DNA of 64,000 nt, taken from assembly GCF_900143235.1 (NCBI RefSeq), contig NZ_FRDF01000006.1, positions 62,001 through 126,000 on the forward strand, written 5' to 3'. The DNA is from Erythrobacter sanguineus (lineage in GTDB: Bacteria; Pseudomonadota; Alphaproteobacteria; Sphingomonadales; Sphingomonadaceae). This document shows, in pieces, positions 51,076 through 61,400 of this stretch. A program made the translations under genes and the position numbers. Every line of letters begins with the position of its first letter. The first letter of the stretch is position 1. Under the pieces are notes generated by a model. That model made no database searches, was not told where the DNA came from, and was given only the letters and a program-made list of their open reading frames with translations.

Positions 51076-54000
51076 CTATAGTTTGCTCGCCGGGATGAGC
51101 GGGCCGTCGCAGATACGCTTGAGCAAGTCTGCCTGCTTGGGTTCCAGTTCGACCAACAGCGCCAGAACGTTGAGCACGTTGATCAGTTCGCTGGTGTATT
51201 CGGGCTGCCAGCGGTCGGGCTGGATATCGCCGAGCGGGGACGGAGGGCGCTTGTCGCCGATCAGGGGGCGTTCGCGGTCCTTCCGGCGATAGCTGAACCA
51301 CTGACGCAGCACCTGCTTGCCCGAAACCTCATAGGCCCAGACTGCGGGCGGGACGTTGTCGATAAAGCCCGTGCCGACCAGCAGGCGGCGCTTTGCCGCA
51401 TCGTAGTCCAGCGTGTCAGGGAAGCCCTCTGGCGTCGAAGGGATTGCGCCGTCCTTGGGGATGACCGGGCCATTGTTCGCCACTCGGGGAGGCTGTGGCG
51501 GGTCTTCGGTGGCGAAGCGTTCGCCGAAGGTGTGCAGCCGGACCACTTCGCGACCCAGCTTTGCAGCTTCGGCGAACAGCGCCGCATCGGCGGTCAGAGG
51601 GACACGCAGGCCGGGACGGATGAGATCGTCGGCAAAGCTAGAGGTGTAAGCCGGGTGAGCGAGCAGCGCGGCGACATAGGCGAAGACATCGACCGAATCG
51701 ACCGGTGCACCGAATGCCTTGGCCAGCAGCGCGACGACGGCGGGAGAGACATTGGATTCGGTTGCATCGGCGTTCTTCCAGAGGGCGAACACGCGGCCAC
51801 CAAACGATCCCTTGTATTGGTGAAGGTCCGGAATCAGTGCTGTTGTTGAGATCGCTGGCCCTGACTTCGGGCTGTGCGCCATGAGCGCAGAAAAATAGAT
51901 TTGCTTGTCGCTGTGGTTTTCCCACAATCCGGGGTTTGGCTGGTTGATGACACGCGCATCTGGCAAGATGAATTGGCGGTCAAAAGAACGGAAACCGTAT
52001 CGAATGGGAGCCTCACCTGCGAGAGCGCGACGCGCCAGAACGCGCAGCTTCTCGACATCATGATCGACCTGCTTCGGGGCGTCTTCCACCGAAGTGAGCA
52101 ATTCACGTTGTGGCCACCACAGTGCCTTGCCGGACTTCCCTATATGGCGATCACCGGGCTTCCCGTTGCGCATATGGGGCTGGAACAGCATTGCACGCTT
52201 CTCAGCCTTGGACTCGTCGATCAACCGTTTCCAACGTTGCTTCAGCGACACTTCGTCAGGTGCGATGATCCATGTGCGGCCGGGCATCACGCCCGATCCG
52301 CAATCGTCGATCACAGAGTCGAGTGGCGCAAACGCTCCCCAACCTTCGCGCAGTTCTGGAAGGAACGGCGCACGTGCATCGGACGGACAATCGCTCCATC
52401 CCTTGTCACCAAGCGTGACTGTTTTCAGCTCAGCGAATTTCTCCTCACGCCGCCCTTTGGCCAGCGCACGGTAGCGCACTCTTGCAGCACCTTCGCCAGG
52501 TGTGCGTGAACGGCTAGCGAGCACAATGCAGACCGGGTGCTGCACACCTTGGAATATGCGTGTCGCCACTTCCGGCTGATGCCCTTCAGGCGAACAATCG
52601 ATCACCCAGATATCGTCGCACTGGCTGCGCAGATCGGCGCGCATCTTCTGGAAACCAGGGCCGTTGAGGAAGCCAGAAACGGTGATGTAGCAGACCATCC
52701 CGGCGAGCTTTTCTCCGACCGGCGGCTGCTTGTCGCGCCCGCCCGCGCCTTGCTCGAAAACCTTCCACGCTGCCCAACGCCAGAAGTAGATGTAGAGGTT
52801 GCGGAGGTGCTTTGCATGCGTCCCAATCTTCCACGCCTTGGGTGGCTGCCAGTCGTTGAGTGGCGCACCCTTGTTCTTGTTGCCGCTCTCGATCCACGCA
52901 CCCTTGCCCTTGGCCTTTTCCTTGTAAGGCGGGTTGCCGATCACCACGGTGATCGGCTCGCTTCGCTTGACCTTGTTGGCCTCGGTTCGCGACTTGGAAA
53001 TCTCGCGGTAGATTCCCTGTCCGCTTTCGATATCGGCGTAGGGATCGCCCAGGGTATCGGTAACGAACAGGCGCGGTGTAGCGTCTGCGCCAATTTCCAG
53101 CATTTCCGCCAGTAGGCGAAGCTGCGCCACAGCGAACGCGCCGAACTGCAATTCGAAGCCGATCAGTCGCCCGGCGACATCTTCCATCATCGGCGCTACC
53201 GCGCCGGGACCACCATGGTTCGCCTCAATGGTGGCTTTGATCCGCTCAATCGTGCCGAGAAGGAACGTGCCCGATCCGGTGGCAGGATCGACGATATGCA
53301 CGTCCTTGCCGGCCAGCCCATCGGCGATTCCAAAGCGCTGGCTTTTCAGCGCCTCGTCGCACAGCCGCACCATCGTGCGCACCACTTCCGGCGGGGTATA
53401 GTAGCTGCCGGTCAGCTTGCGCAGCCTGTTGTCGTAAACCTCAAGGAAGTTCTCGTAAAAATAGAGCCAGGCCTCGGGATCGCCCTTCGACACCTTGGCC
53501 CACGAAACCTCATCGAGCACGCGGGTCAGCGTGTCGAGCGCGGGGCCAAGGTTGAGATCCTGCTCGGTCAGCAGCCGCAGCGCCGTGCCGATTAACGTAT
53601 TGGCCTTGCCCAGCTCCTTGGCCACATGATCCAGCCCGCCTTCGAGCGACATGTCTTTCGACTTCGCCATGAGCAGCCCGAAGGTGACCGCCTGTGCGTA
53701 ACCATCAGCGAACTTGTCGTCATCCGCATCGGGGAACAGCAGCGCTTTCCAATCGTCCTTGAGGTCCGTCAGCTTGGCGTTCTTCTCCGAAGCATTGAGC
53801 TGTTCGAGCACTTCGTCGCGCAGGAAGCGGCACAGACGCGCGGAGACGCGGGCCAGCTCGTTCGCACCCTTTGGAGCGATCGGTTTCCACGTCAGGAAAT
53901 CGTTCAGCAGAGGCAGAAACACTTGCGGCGCGGTGAGCTTTGCGCCCGCATGTTCGACCCCGCCATCGAGGTGGACTATCTGCCCGACCAGCGCCCCATC

Positions 54001-54384
54001 GCGCCAAAGCGAAAAGCTGTCGCCGTCAGTGTAGAGCAGGTTGGGCAGCGCCTTCAGCTTATCCCATTGCTCCTTGTCATGGCCGGTCTTCCACTTGCGT
54101 GGATCGGCCCCCTTGCCCGGAGCTTTCACTTCGATGAAGCCGACCAGGGCATTGTTGACCTTCACCGCATAGTCGGGCCGGGTGCGCAATTCTGCGAGCG
54201 AGGTTTCCCCGGTCATCACGAGATTCTTCACCGCAGGATTGAGGATCGCTGCAATCTGCGCGAACAGAGCTTCAAGCGGTGCGCGCAGCTGGTCTTCCGG
54301 CTGGCCGTCACCACCAGCCAGCTTCGCACTGGCCGAAGCGCCAAATTCTCCCACAGCCTTTTCGATGGTGTTGGCTTGCGTCAC
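51076..54384 (-). CDS. Single-polypeptide restriction-modification enzyme (type IIG/ISP-like)
   Basis: This 1102-residue protein has an N-terminal PD-(D/E)xK nuclease signature (P70-D71, E85-x-K87 in GFIEVKAP), a helical linker, an N6-adenine methyltransferase domain with the AdoMet motif VDPATGSGTFLLG (about 365) and catalytic GNPPYKE (about 480), and a C-terminal region for target recognition resembling the tail of type ISP enzymes. No SF2 helicase domain lies between nuclease and methylase, unlike LlaGI-type ISP enzymes, so it should act like a type IIG enzyme. GTG 54384 has a strong ggaggt 6 bases upstream. It opens the defence cargo. Confidence 0.85.
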   Translation of the reverse strand: MTQANTIEKAVGEFGASASAKLAGGDGQPEDQLRAPLEALFAQIAAILNPAVKNLVMTGETSLAELRTRPDYAVKVNNALVGFIEVKAPGKGADPRKWKTGHDKEQWDKLKALPNLLYTDGDSFSLWRDGALVGQIVHLDGGVEHAGAKLTAPQVFLPLLNDFLTWKPIAPKGANELARVSARLCRFLRDEVLEQLNASEKNAKLTDLKDDWKALLFPDADDDKFADGYAQAVTFGLLMAKSKDMSLEGGLDHVAKELGKANTLIGTALRLLTEQDLNLGPALDTLTRVLDEVSWAKVSKGDPEAWLYFYENFLEVYDNRLRKLTGSYYTPPEVVRTMVRLCDEALKSQRFGIADGLAGKDVHIVDPATGSGTFLLGTIERIKATIEANHGGPGAVAPMMEDVAGRLIGFELQFGAFAVAQLRLLAEMLEIGADATPRLFVTDTLGDPYADIESGQGIYREISKSRTEANKVKRSEPITVVIGNPPYKEKAKGKGAWIESGNKNKGAPLNDWQPPKAWKIGTHAKHLRNLYIYFWRWAAWKVFEQGAGGRDKQPPVGEKLAGMVCYITVSGFLNGPGFQKMRADLRSQCDDIWVIDCSPEGHQPEVATRIFQGVQHPVCIVLASRSRTPGEGAARVRYRALAKGRREEKFAELKTVTLGDKGWSDCPSDARAPFLPELREGWGAFAPLDSVIDDCGSGVMPGRTWIIAPDEVSLKQRWKRLIDESKAEKRAMLFQPHMRNGKPGDRHIGKSGKALWWPQRELLTSVEDAPKQVDHDVEKLRVLARRALAGEAPIRYGFRSFDRQFILPDARVINQPNPGLWENHSDKQIYFSALMAHSPKSGPAISTTALIPDLHQYKGSFGGRVFALWKNADATESNVSPAVVALLAKAFGAPVDSVDVFAYVAALLAHPAYTSSFADDLIRPGLRVPLTADAALFAEAAKLGREVVRLHTFGERFATEDPPQPPRVANNGPVIPKDGAIPSTPEGFPDTLDYDAAKRRLLVGTGFIDNVPPAVWAYEVSGKQVLRQWFSYRRKDRERPLIGDKRPPSPLGDIQPDRWQPEYTSELINVLNVLALLVELEPKQADLLKRICDGPLIPASKL

Positions 54385-54454
54385 CCGTTACCTCCAGTTC
54401 ATATTGTCATCTGGCACAGGGCGAGCGATGCCCGCAACGGCTTTGGATAAGTAA

Positions 54455-54754
54455 ATGGCGGAAGAAACTGGCGATCTGTTCGGTGGACCGGCCCAAATGG
54501 GTCTGGATCTCGGCGATTCCGCGCCCGCGCCGTCCTATGAGCCCGATCGTGACGAAGTACGCCGCGAATTGCAGGAAGTATTGGCCGAAGCCCGAAGTGC
54601 CAAGGACCAATGCCCATGGGACGAGCAGACCCTGAAGTATCACAAGGTCGTCTTTCCGCAGATGGCGAACTGGTTGCCGGAGAATGAGCGCGATCAGTTG
54701 CGATTCGAATTCGCACAGGAAGTCGAACGGATCGAGCTGTTGCTAGCGGCCTGA
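54455..54754 (+). CDS. Small conserved protein divergent from the restriction enzyme
   Basis: This 99-residue soluble protein has an acidic, disordered N-terminus and a helical C-terminal part (RRELQEVLAEARSAKDQCPWDEQTLKYHKVVFPQMANWLPENERDQLRFEFAQEVERIELLLA). I have the impression this is a conserved hypothetical protein in sphingomonads, but know no function. It starts 70 bases from the divergent restriction-modification gene, so it could be a regulator or accessory of it. Confidence 0.65.
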   Translation: MAEETGDLFGGPAQMGLDLGDSAPAPSYEPDRDEVRRELQEVLAEARSAKDQCPWDEQTLKYHKVVFPQMANWLPENERDQLRFEFAQEVERIELLLAA

Positions 54755-54998
54755 CTGGTTGTGGGTCCATAGCTGACTATCGGCTTGTGTGCGCGCTGGG
54801 GAGCAGCCGGACCTTCTAATTTGTAGCACATATGATCCCAGCCCTCATCTCGCTTGCTTAGAGACATCCCTTTGTGATGCTCGTATTTACCAGAAATGCG
54901 ATGATGGGGTTGGTCGCATGACCGCCCGAGGGCTTGGACGGTGGTTCAGTGGCCTGCCTGACCCGTCCACAGCACACGCGAAGCTCTCGTAGAGACCC

Positions 54999-55027
54999 TT
55001 GACGGATCGTTGCAACTCATCTATCTC
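54999..55027 (+). promoter_or_regulatory. Possible sigma70-type promoter of the STAS gene cluster
   Basis: TTGACG (54999-55004) and TATCTC (55022-55027) are spaced 17 bases apart, 24 bases upstream of the chosen STAS protein start. The -10 is a weak match. No other promoter-like pair is obvious in the 297-base gap before this gene cluster. Confidence 0.3.
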
Positions 55028-55051
55028 ACTTTTATGAGTGAGGATTGTGAA

Positions 55052-55618
55052 ATGATTCAATACCCGATGCTGGCCAACCCCGCTGGCAGCACAACGCTGG
55101 CTGGTAGCGCCATGGGACGGCAGATGCTTGCCCAGCTGATCGAGAAAACGATGCCGGTGTCCGAGCCCACCCTCGCATTCCTCGATTTTGCCAAGGTCGA
55201 CATCGCGACGGGGTCGTTTCTTCGTGAGGCTGTCATGGGCTTCCGCGACTTTTGCCGCAACGCGGCGGGCATGATCTATCCGGTAGTCGCCAATGCCAAT
55301 GCGACCATCGAGGAAGAGCTTGCGACCTACCTTCGTGGTCGCAACGACGCCATTTGGGCATGCACACTCGACACGGACGGCACAACCACCGATCCGCACA
55401 TCCTCGGCGAGCTGGACTCCGGGCAGATGAACACCATTCAACTTATCGCCGCGCATTATCCGATTTCCGCGCCGGACCTCGCCAAGCTCCGCCCCGACGA
55501 CAAGATCGGCACGACCGCATGGAACAACCGGCTGGCGACGCTGTCCGCCAAGGGCATGCTAAAGGAAGTGCGCCACGGTAAAGCCAAGCTGTTTAGCCCT
55601 GTAATGGAGGCGATCTGA
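55052..55618 (+). CDS. STAS-like DUF4325 protein with C-terminal winged helix
   Basis: This 188-residue protein has a STAS-like domain (LAFLDFAKVDIATGSFLREAVMGFRDF, residues about 41-67) as found in DUF4325, and a C-terminal helix-turn-helix-like part (ISAPDLAKL, WNNRLATLSAKGMLKEVRHGKAKLFSPV). STAS domains are partners of GHKL kinase/ATPase proteins in anti-sigma systems, and such an ATPase is encoded at 57105-57917. ATG 55052 is chosen because gtgagg lies about 10 bases upstream; ATG 55034 is possible. It is the first gene of a coupled series of three. Confidence 0.8.
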   Translation: MIQYPMLANPAGSTTLAGSAMGRQMLAQLIEKTMPVSEPTLAFLDFAKVDIATGSFLREAVMGFRDFCRNAAGMIYPVVANANATIEEELATYLRGRNDAIWACTLDTDGTTTDPHILGELDSGQMNTIQLIAAHYPISAPDLAKLRPDDKIGTTAWNNRLATLSAKGMLKEVRHGKAKLFSPVMEAI

Positions 55619-55968
55619 TGGGTGCTGATTTTATCCGCGAACAGTCCGGCCAGCCTTGGCGCAAGCGCTGGAACAATGGCGTGGACCGGCTCAAGGAACC
55701 GGGGCTGTTCGATGTTCAGTTTGGGGCGCAGCAGCGCACCATTACGGCGGACATCGACCCCGGCATGAGCGTGCAGGCTGGCGACGAGCTGGTGGTGCAG
55801 TGCGGGTCTGGCAACGCCATGGTGTGTCGGGGGCAAAGCCGCATTGGCGTGGTGAATGGCCTGCCATCCGACATGCACACATCCATTACCGAATGCGGCG
55901 GTGTCGCCCTTGGGATCGTCGAACGGGTCAGTCTGTTCGGCAACAGCGCGGAGCTTCGTTTGCAATGA
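55618..55968 (+). CDS. Uncharacterised small protein in the STAS cluster
   Basis: This 116-residue protein is predicted to be mainly beta (FDVQFGAQQRTITADIDPGMSVQAGDELVVQCGSG; ALGIVERVSLFGNSAELRL), with a charged N-terminal helix. It has no signal peptide. Its start overlaps the STAS gene stop (TGATG), and its stop overlaps the next start, so it is part of the same functional unit. I recognise no family. Confidence 0.7.
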   Translation: MGADFIREQSGQPWRKRWNNGVDRLKEPGLFDVQFGAQQRTITADIDPGMSVQAGDELVVQCGSGNAMVCRGQSRIGVVNGLPSDMHTSITECGGVALGIVERVSLFGNSAELRLQ

Positions 55969-57158
55969 AGAATGCCAACAACCACTCGCTGCCCCGCCTC
56001 GTGCGCAATGCGCAGAGTCTGTGGGACGATGCCGCGACCATGCCTTGTTCGTTGGGCTGTGTGACCTGTGTTGACCGCCCTATCTGCGGTGGTGTCCATA
56101 ATGGTGCCAGCTTCTTCGACTGCGGCGATTACTGCCGCTGCAAGGACAAGGATACCTGTGACCTTGTTTGCCGAGTCAAGCCGAAGCAGTTTGTGGAACG
56201 CTTGAGGGAAGTCGGTGGGCTGGAGTTCGTGAACGTGCCCCGGGCTCAAGTCGTGCCCATCGAGGCACTGCCGCCGATGGTCCCGTTGATCGATCATGCC
56301 ACCGCGCGTGTCGGCACGCTCAATTCTCCGATTGTGGCGCTGCCGCTCTATACGCTTTTGGACATCGACGCGGGCACGCTTCGCTATCCCGACCGCGCGG
56401 CGTTGAGCCAGAAATTCGGTATTGACCCGAATGCCCGGCTGGTGGTTTCCGGGGTGGCGCGGGACAGGAAGATAGAGCGCTACTGGGCGGCAAAAGACAG
56501 GCCTGCCATGCTTCAGCAGCTGGCAGCCCTCGACATCGCGCTGATCACGCCTCCCAATTTCAGCGTGCTGACCGATGTGCCACGCACCGATAACTTGCAT
56601 GCCATGAAGCGTATCCTGGTAGCGACGATTGAGATGATGCAGGCAGGGCTGCCGACCGCCTTGCATCCCAATGCGCGTACAGAACGGGATTACGAGCGCT
56701 GGGGCAAGTTGATCGCCCAGCGCCCAGAGATCCAGTATTTGGCCTTCGAGTTTGCGACTGGCGCTGGCCGTGGCGAACGGCTGGATTGGCATGTGGCGCA
56801 GCTGACCGCGCTTGCCGCCCGCGTCCCGCAACCGTTGGGGTTGGTGGTTCGTGGCGGCATGCGCGCGCTCGAACCGCTGCGGGCAGCTTTTGCATCGGTG
56901 ACGATGATCGATACCGACGCCTTCACCAAGACCCGCTGCCGGCAGGAGGCGCAATTCCGGCATGATGGGAAGTTGGTATGGCACAAGCATCCCACCCCGC
57001 CTGGCGCGCCGATCGATGCGTTGTTGCAGCAGAACGTCGCGGCGCTCCACAGTCACCACATCATTCTGGCGCGCACGCACGCCGAAAAACGGCGCGGCGC
57101 TGCGTCAGAGGGCTTCCGCGCGCCAAATCGCGCTGATCGTCAGGCCCGCGAGGGCTGA
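55965..57158 (+). CDS. Cys-rich DUF4417-like protein, possibly TIM barrel
   Basis: This 397-residue protein has nine cysteines within residues 28-69 (CSLGCVTCVDRPIC; DCGDYCRCKDKDTC), suggesting a metal or iron-sulfur cluster. The rest alternates helices and strands with conserved-looking segments ALITPPNFSVLTDVPRTDN, GLPTALHPNARTERDYERW, YLAFEFATGAGRGERLDWH and GLVVRGGMRALEPL, which recall DUF4417-type proteins. ATG 55965 overlaps the previous stop. Its last 54 bases overlap the convergent GHKL gene. Function unknown; the motifs look enzymatic. Confidence 0.75.
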   Translation: MKNANNHSLPRLVRNAQSLWDDAATMPCSLGCVTCVDRPICGGVHNGASFFDCGDYCRCKDKDTCDLVCRVKPKQFVERLREVGGLEFVNVPRAQVVPIEALPPMVPLIDHATARVGTLNSPIVALPLYTLLDIDAGTLRYPDRAALSQKFGIDPNARLVVSGVARDRKIERYWAAKDRPAMLQQLAALDIALITPPNFSVLTDVPRTDNLHAMKRILVATIEMMQAGLPTALHPNARTERDYERWGKLIAQRPEIQYLAFEFATGAGRGERLDWHVAQLTALAARVPQPLGLVVRGGMRALEPLRAAFASVTMIDTDAFTKTRCRQEAQFRHDGKLVWHKHPTPPGAPIDALLQQNVAALHSHHIILARTHAEKRRGAASEGFRAPNRADRQAREG

Positions 57159-57917
57159 CGTATGACTTAGTCGCTGATCGCCATTGAGGGGATCATGCGT
57201 CGGGCAAAGCATGAGCGCGTGATCGCCAGAGCGGAAGCGAAGCTCCGCTCGGTCAGTCACCATGGACCGGCAAAGCTGTACGAATCCCTGCCCACGTCCA
57301 CTTGCCGAAGGAAAACGCGACACACCGGTTTTGATGGCCTCGGCCAGCGCTGCCCCTGCATCCGGCAGATGCGCGTAGTCAGGATTTTGCCGTAGCGTCT
57401 CCAACACACCCATGCCGCGATCCGCCACGACAAACTCGAAGGAGTGATCCGTAACGGCATAGGCGACAAGCCCCGTGTGGGCTGCGCCACTATGCTCGTA
57501 GACATTGTCCTGCATCTCACCCATCGCCCCGATGAGCGACGCAACGAGCCCGGCGGGAAAACCCCGATTCTTCGCGGCATTCTCCGCGTGGAGCAGCCAT
57601 TGCTGCCAGACCGGATCACTGGTCTCTACAGGATTTATAAGAGGAAGTGGGAAGGCTCCTGCCTGATCGCTAAAACCACCGCCGAACGGCTGACCCGTCG
57701 CCCATGCCTCACGAACGTGAGAAGCGAACGCCCCCGCGAACGAAATAGATTCGTACTCGCGCGGGAATTGCTGAGCACCTGCCAGCAACTCAATGAGCGG
57801 ACCGATGCGACCCGAGCTCTCAATCATGATAGAACCGTGGCCCCGCAACCTTCCCTGCGCGGCCTCTCGCAAGAGATCGTCAACATCCAAGAACTGAGCC
57901 TGAAGGGCGCGCATCAT
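57105..57917 (-). CDS. GHKL (HATPase) ATP-binding protein paired with the STAS protein
   Basis: This 270-residue protein has a C-terminal Bergerat ATP-binding fold: N box E134..N138..H142 (GEMQDNVYEHSG), G1 box D166-x-G168-x-G170 (VADRGMGVLE) and G2 box GRGQGF (207-212). It has no phosphoacceptor histidine domain or sensor, so it looks like an anti-sigma-type kinase or an ATPase switch rather than a two-component kinase. It is convergent with the DUF4417-like gene and overlaps it by 54 bases. The presence of a STAS protein three genes away suggests a partner-switching pair. Confidence 0.8.
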   Translation of the reverse strand: MMRALQAQFLDVDDLLREAAQGRLRGHGSIMIESSGRIGPLIELLAGAQQFPREYESISFAGAFASHVREAWATGQPFGGGFSDQAGAFPLPLINPVETSDPVWQQWLLHAENAAKNRGFPAGLVASLIGAMGEMQDNVYEHSGAAHTGLVAYAVTDHSFEFVVADRGMGVLETLRQNPDYAHLPDAGAALAEAIKTGVSRFPSASGRGQGFVQLCRSMVTDRAELRFRSGDHALMLCPTHDPLNGDQRLSHTSALAGLTISAIWRAEAL

Positions 57918-58425
57918 TGTCCAATATCACAAGGACTTGGCGAACTCCTACCATTCTTTCAATCAACGATGGCCCGGAACTACTATGACCGCACTGCCAC
58001 AGCAGCGATATTGCCTGCCAACGTGGTAACGGGGGCTTTCAGGCTAGTGAGTCCGGATAGTCCGCTGAATTCGCCGGTCGTCGAGGCGATACGTAGTGAC
58101 GCCAATAGCGCAGCGGCGATATCTGGAATTGGGCCATGAGCCGACTGGCCGCTTTGGTAAGCCAAAGCGTGAAAGCGGACTCACTTTCGGGGAGCGGTGA
58201 AGCTGGAAAGACAGTAAATCCAGCGTCTGCGAGCCTTAGCGTCTTCTCTACGCAGCTCAGGCATTCAACACGATTGCGATCTGACCCGCTACAGCGTTGG
58301 TGGAAGCAGACATCCCCCGCCCGCAGCAGCGCCGGTGGGGTTCAAAGTTTTTACCTCATGGTTCCGCAGATCGCCGAAATGTCCCACTGCGCCTGTCAAG
58401 CTCATGGCCGAGACGCGACTAGTTG
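57918..58425. other. Intergenic region without a gene
   Basis: These 508 bases lie upstream of the GHKL gene and downstream of the helicase gene, both on the reverse strand. Frames here (for example 58136-58429 on the + strand and 57983-58165 on the - strand) lack ribosome binding sites and family resemblance. I see no terminator-like hairpin with a T run. Confidence 0.5.
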
Positions 58426-61400
58426 CTAGAGTGTCCAGAGATCCTCGGGCCCAAGATAGCTTATGTCGACACGGTCGGCCTGGTCGCTCACGTCCACCCG
58501 GGCCAGCCCCCGCCGCTCCGGATTGAGCGGTGCCTGCATGATTCCCAGCCTGTCGCCAGCTGCCGAGACGATCCACGGTTGTCCGTCGATATGATGGGCC
58601 CGAACTGCAGCGCCGGGCGCTGGTGGAACGCCCGCCCATTGCACATTGGCGTAGAACCGCCGCTCGGACCAAGTACGGCTGTCCACGGGCACGAACCCGT
58701 AAAGGAATTCGAGCCACATCGGCTTGGTTTCGGCGGTCGGCCAGTCCGGTAATGCACTCCACTCCGCGACACCCGGCGACCGCAACCAGGTTCGCAGCTG
58801 GTCCCCAGACGAAAAGGTCGCGCCGGTATCCTGGATGACTTTGATCGCCGCCACCCGCGAGTTGAATCCCGCCTGAATCAGCAACGACGCCGAGCGGACC
58901 ATCGTGCCGGTTTCTACCGCCGGGACAGCGAGGCCCAGCTCATGGTCGTCAAGCTGAAAATCGCCGACAAGATCGTCGTTGGCAGTTGCGCGGACGCGAA
59001 TCGACTCCATTGCCCATGGCAGCCGGTAGACAAGGCCGCCCTCAACGAAGCGGAGCGTCTCGCTTGGCTCGCCACCGATCGCGCCGAGCGGCTCCCCAAG
59101 CAGCCAAGCGCGCAAAATCAGCCGCCAGTTGCCGGGCAACGGATCGGGTGTGAACGGATGGAACGGGAATACCAGCTCGGCAATGGAGGTGATCGTATCG
59201 ATCGCGCGATTCTGATCCCCGACGAGCAATGCCGCGTTGGCTGTGACCAGCAACTCATTGGTCTGGGGCGCGATCGCGTCGAGGGCGTGACCGGACTTGA
59301 GGCCTAGCCCGGCGAGAAAATAGCCCCGGCGCTGTGCTGCGGTCGATTGCGCCCATATCACCCGTGCCCGTGACTCGAGCATCTTAGTGAGCGCGGTCTG
59401 GCTGACGTCGCTCAACCGCTGGAGGCGGCGATGCCACAGCGACGACTGCAGTACCGTATCGAGCGTGGCCGCGATGTCGGCGTCGGCGACATCGAATTCG
59501 CCGATGAGGCTCAGCACCGCGGTGTCGAGCATCGCAAGTTGCTCCTCCCACGCCGCGAGAGCGCGTTCTCGCGCCGTCGGTGATTCTCCCGCAACTTCCG
59601 GAAACGTCCAGGCGGCAGCGTTGTTGGCGACATATTCGACGAGCTGGGTCACATCGCCACCGTGCAAGGCGTGCAGCCGCTTGAGCAGTTCAACTACCAG
59701 CCGGACCAAGCCGCTTTCCATGTCACGCTGGCCAAGGTCGTCGAGCAAGCCCTCCCACGCCTGCCGCTTACGGGCGACGTTGCCGAACATCGGATAGAGA
59801 ACGAGCCCCTCGACATCGATATAGGCGCGCCCAGCACGTCCGATGACGTTCTTGAACTCGGACGCTTCGATACGCTCGCCGGCGCGGTGCAGCGCGAACA
59901 TAATAAGCGCGGTCGCCGAGAGATTGAGCCCCTGCGCAAGCGTGGGCGAGGAGATGGTTACCTTCAATATGCCTTCGCGCAAAAGCCGCTCGATCTCTTT
60001 GCGATAGGCGGTCGGTAGCGCGCCATGGTGCAACGCGACCCCGAGCCGCAGGCATTTGAGGATGGCGTGGTCGGTGCCAAGCCATTCGGCTCCGAGCGCC
60101 AGCGCGATGTTGAGCCGGTTGGGGTCATCGACCAGCAAAGATGTCAGCGCGCCGCGTTCATGGAGATCAACGATGACCTCGGCGAAGGGTTCAACGCTAC
60201 GTCGCTCAGGGCAATAAACCAGCACCGTCTGGCCGTCGCTAACGAGCCGCCACGCGGTAGCGAGGCACAGCTCGCGCTGATCATCAGGGAAAAGCCGCGT
60301 GCGTTGCCGCTTGGGCGGCACCCAGTTGGGCGGGGGGGCGCCAGTCAGATATGTCGGCACCCATGGGCGTTCCTCGCCGACGCGCAAGTTGAGTCTGGCA
60401 GTCTGGCCGTTCCACACGACCTCGCCGAACCGCAGCCTGGTCGGGCGCCAAGCGCTCTTGATCAACTCGCCCGGCGCATCGCGGCGCAACCAGTCGGCAA
60501 AATCCTCGAGCTGCGGTCCGTCAGGCAGGATCGCCGACAGGCAAACTATGCGGCGCGTCGCGGCATCGGCGCGCTTCAGCAGGCGTTGCACCTGTACCTC
60601 GTAGCGGACTTCGCGTTCGTTGAGGCCGATCATGTGACCCTCGTCGAAGATCAATAGGCCGACATCGTCGAGGAGGCCCGGATCATTGCGGAGCGCGAAA
60701 TCGAGCTTCTCAGGTGTCGCAACTACGATGTTCCGCTGGCGAATGGCATCCTCATCGAGGCCGCTATCGCCTATGCTGCCGTAAAGCGCGGAAATGGTCT
60801 TGCCCAAGGGGCCGAACGTGCGTTGCAGAGTCGCTTCGGTTTGCGCCGAAAGCGCGCGCAGCGGCGTTACGAACATGACGCGCTTGCCTCCAGCGAGGCA
60901 GCGCAGAATGCAAAGCTCGGCGATCCGCGTCTTTCCCGCGCTCGTTGGCAGCGAGACGACGAGGTCGTCCAGCTGATCTGCCGCGCGCCCTGCGGCATCG
61001 ATCTGTGAAGGCCAAAGATCGACCTCGGCGCGCGGCCGCCTTAGCAGTGAGGCGAGAAAAAGGGTTCGCAGCCTTTTCCAGTCTGGCGCGGCTCCGCCAG
61101 CCGGTTCAATCGGCACCAAGCGATGGAAAGTACTCTCCCACAGATCGCGCAGCAGGTGGATTGCCGCACGGAACGCCCACCATTGTGGAACTAGGTTGAG
61201 GTCGGCGGCGGCGCGCACTCCGTCACGCAGCATCGCGAGGCATTGCTCAACCAGCGAGGCGTCGCCGCGTTCGAGCGCCAGCAGATAGGTCGCGATCGCT
61301 CCGTAGAGTTGGTCGGTCAGCGCCAGGTCGACGCCGTCGATCAGCATGTCGTTGCCATCTGCGGCCACCCCGATGAGGTCGGCCGCGTCGACAGCCGCCG

